Source: Deltaproteobacteria bacterium (GTDB lineage: Bacteria > Desulfobacterota > Dissulfuribacteria > Dissulfuribacterales > UBA3076). From it: a stretch of DNA of 7,749 nt. The translations under genes were made by a program, and so were the position numbers. The notes beneath the pieces were generated by a model. That model was not told the origin of the DNA. It did not search any database and was given only the letters and a program-made list of their open reading frames with translations. This document shows positions 6,104-7,749 of the stretch, piece by piece (position 1 is the first letter of the stretch; the number at the start of each line of letters is the position of its first letter). Location: NCBI GenBank assembly GCA_030618205.1, contig JAUXDR010000037.1, positions 1 through 7,749 on the forward strand, written 5' to 3'.

Positions 6104-6583
6104 ATGCGTTTTCACAGGAAATTATCAGCTGTCTTTTTTATTACTGCTTTAATCTTCTATCTGCCAAACTTTCTTCTGACTTCGTGCGCCCAGACGAGTT
6201 CGGCACCAGGGGAGTCCTCGACGGGATTCTCTGAAACTGCTCCGAGTTCTGAGGCGGCCAGTGTTTTTTATGAATTTCCGGATCTTCCTATACCCATTGA
6301 ACTTGAAAGGGTTGAAGACAAGACGATAATGATTACGACTGTGGGCTTCCAGGGTGGAATATTGGTATTCAAGGGCAGGGTAACCGTGGTTTCATTGGTG
6401 GAATTTTTCACAAAATCCATGCCTAAGCATGGCTGGGTATTGAATGGTACATTGAACGCAAAGCAAAGCTTCCTTGCGTTCTCCAAAAGAGGTATCTCCC
6501 ATTGTTTTATACAGATACGTGAAGGACGAATGGGCTTTAAGACCGAGGTCAAGATCTGGGTGAGCAACCTACTTGCCCAATGA
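6104..6583 (+). CDS. Predicted lipoprotein of unknown function
   Basis: A 159-residue protein I do not assign to a named family. It has a basic start (MRFHRK), a hydrophobic segment at about 8-25 and a lipobox LTSC ending at Cys28, so it should be lipidated at that cysteine. Ala29 at position +2 favours outer-membrane rather than inner-membrane retention by the E. coli rule. A Ser/Thr/Glu/Pro-rich linker (about 30-52) follows. A compact domain then starts at FPDLPIPIELERVED (58-72), with alternating strands and the segment VEFFTKSMPKHGWVLNG (102-118), ending in KIWVSNL. The pattern 'strand - FFxxxMPxxGW - strand' suggests a small periplasmic alpha/beta domain (inference). AGGAGG seven bases before the ATG is the best ribosome binding site in the window. 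The gene sits between the nitroreductase and coaBC, in an apparent operon; its TGA is four bases before the likely coaBC start. Confidence 0.88.
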   Translation: MRFHRKLSAVFFITALIFYLPNFLLTSCAQTSSAPGESSTGFSETAPSSEAASVFYEFPDLPIPIELERVEDKTIMITTVGFQGGILVFKGRVTVVSLVEFFTKSMPKHGWVLNGTLNAKQSFLAFSKRGISHCFIQIREGRMGFKTEVKIWVSNLLAQ

Positions 6584-6587
6584 TAAT

Positions 6588-7749
6588 GTGAAACCGATTC
6601 CTGGCTCAGAGATTCTATCTGAGGAGGCCCTACCTTATACGCCATTAGAGGGGAAGACCGTCCTTCTTGGAATAACCGGTGGGATTGCCGCGTATAAGGC
6701 GGCGGATTATTCCAAGAAGATTCGTGCATTGGGTGCACGGGTAATACCCGTGATGACCGGGCATGCAACCGAGTTTGTATCGCCCATTACTTTCGCGGCT
6801 CTTACAGGCGAAAAAGTATACACGGATCTGTTTTGCGTGGAGGGTTCTGAGATCATCCCTCACATAGAGCTTGCCAGGTCTGCCGACCTTTTTCTGGTGC
6901 TGCCTGCTACTGCAAATGTGATTGGCAAAGCCGCAAATGGTCTGGCAGATGATTTCCTGTCCACATTACTCCTGGCGTTTTCCGGTCCGGTACTTTTTTC
7001 CCCTTCAATGAATCCGGCCATGTATGCGCATCCGGCGACTCAGGCAAACATGGAGCGTCTTAAGGCATTAGGCTACAGAGTAATAGAGCCGGAGATAGGG
7101 GAAACGGCCTGTGGCGACCGGGGCCAGGGAAGACTGCCGGAGTGGTCTGTGGTGAGGGAGGCCATACTAAAGGCAATAAGTCCACAGGCTTTGAGAGGAA
7201 TGAATGTACTGGTATCTGCCGGGCCGACCAGGGAATATCTGGATCCTGTCCGGTATATTTCTAATTGTTCCTCAGGATTCATGGGTTATGCTATGGCCAG
7301 GGTTGCCTTCAGGCGCGGTGCGAGAGTGACCCTTGTAAGTGGTCCTGTCTCCATTCCACATCCTCCTGGGATAAAGCTCTGTCCTGTGGAGACTGCAGGC
7401 GAGATGGAGGATATAATTGGCAAGTTTTCGCAAGATGCTCATGTAATAATCATGACTGCCGCAGTGGCAGACTACACACCTGCTGTCAGGGCCGATCAGA
7501 AGATCAAAAAAGATACCTCCGAACTGCGTTTAGATCTTGTACGGACAAATGATATCTTGTCGCAGTTGGTAAGGAGTCGTAAGGGCAGGCAAATAATCGT
7601 CGGCTTTTGCGCAGAGACACAGGATCTTAAAGCACAGGCCATAAAGAAAATAAAGCTTAAGGGGGCGGATTTACTGATTGCCAATGATGTGTCCCAGCCT
7701 GATGCCGGCTTTGATGTACCGAATAATAGGGTCCTAATTGTCTCCGCAG
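6588..7749 (+). CDS. coaBC: Bifunctional phosphopantothenoylcysteine decarboxylase / phosphopantothenate-cysteine ligase, C-terminus cut by window
   Basis: The reading frame stays open to the right edge, giving 387 residues. CoaBC (Dfp) joins cysteine to 4'-phosphopantothenate using CTP (CoaB part), then decarboxylates the product with FMN (CoaC part) to 4'-phosphopantetheine for coenzyme A. CoaC (about 24-195): LLGITGGIAAYKAA (26-39), active-site His92 in HIELA, PATAN (106-110), substrate-clamp PSMNPAMY (139-146) and flap cysteine Cys175 in ACGDRGQGRL. CoaB (about 203 onward): SAGPTREYLDPVRYISN (210-226), TAAVADYTP (290-298), KIKK (305-308), RTNDIL (319-324), GFCAET (339-344), IANDVS (364-369). 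The usual SNRSSGKMG or SNHSSGKMG motif reads SNCSSGFMG here (225-233). The start is uncertain: GTG 6588 is used, but TTG 6573, with GGTGA nine bases upstream, would overlap the lipoprotein end by 11 bases. No in-frame ATG precedes the conserved core. Bases 6561-6563 are an in-frame stop. Confidence 0.93.
   Translation, partial: MKPIPGSEILSEEALPYTPLEGKTVLLGITGGIAAYKAADYSKKIRALGARVIPVMTGHATEFVSPITFAALTGEKVYTDLFCVEGSEIIPHIELARSADLFLVLPATANVIGKAANGLADDFLSTLLLAFSGPVLFSPSMNPAMYAHPATQANMERLKALGYRVIEPEIGETACGDRGQGRLPEWSVVREAILKAISPQALRGMNVLVSAGPTREYLDPVRYISNCSSGFMGYAMARVAFRRGARVTLVSGPVSIPHPPGIKLCPVETAGEMEDIIGKFSQDAHVIIMTAAVADYTPAVRADQKIKKDTSELRLDLVRTNDILSQLVRSRKGRQIIVGFCAETQDLKAQAIKKIKLKGADLLIANDVSQPDAGFDVPNNRVLIVSA

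Noticed and set aside
6622..6627. AGGAGG as the coaBC ribosome binding site
   Set aside because: No in-frame ATG, GTG or TTG follows at workable distance; the next in-frame codons are CTA, CCT, TAT, ACG, CCA, TTA.
6268..6768. 166-codon minus-strand open frame across the lipoprotein/coaBC junction
   Set aside because: It lies opposite two supported genes, has no recognisable motifs or ribosome site, and is best explained as a shadow frame.

Overview
The window reads as ordinary chromosomal DNA from a Gram-negative-type bacterium of moderate GC content. The protein sequences and the mix of housekeeping genes look most like an anaerobic deltaproteobacterial (Desulfobacterota-like) genome. That assignment is an impression from sequence style and gene neighbourhood, not a database result. 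There is no sign of phage, transposase, CRISPR, toxin-antitoxin or defence genes, and no tRNA or rRNA was seen.

Layout: the left third (1-2622) is a minus-strand operon running from a COG0731-type radical SAM protein through ribonuclease G to the start of hisC, which leaves the window at base 1. The junctions are tight (18 and 10 bases), and a good sigma70-like promoter (TTGACA-16-TAAAAT) lies upstream. A 252-base divergent intergenic region holds that promoter, an overlapping plus-strand candidate promoter and a run of three small hairpins leading to ddl (D-Ala-D-Ala ligase, plus strand). ddl converges on der (the double GTPase for 50S assembly, minus strand). The 151 bases between them are largely filled by a modular inverted repeat built from four copies of a GTGCCTAAAGT core. 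Between der and the rightward genes is a second, AT-rich divergent region (5354-5576) with a symmetrical 21-base palindrome and low-complexity AATTTCA repeats. The right quarter is a compact plus-strand operon: a small nitroreductase-family flavoprotein, a lipoprotein of unknown function, and coaBC (coenzyme A biosynthesis), which is cut by the right edge at CoaB residue ~387.

The genes serve RNA processing, ribosome assembly, cell-wall precursor synthesis, histidine synthesis and CoA synthesis. I see no convincing new multi-gene system. The points most worth a second look are the structured inverted repeat between ddl and der, the structured ddl leader with no Shine-Dalgarno, the altered SSGK motif in CoaB (SNCSSGFMG), and the two uncharacterised proteins (radical SAM protein and lipoprotein) in conserved-looking operon positions. 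Two coding regions (partial hisC and partial coaBC) run off the window edges.
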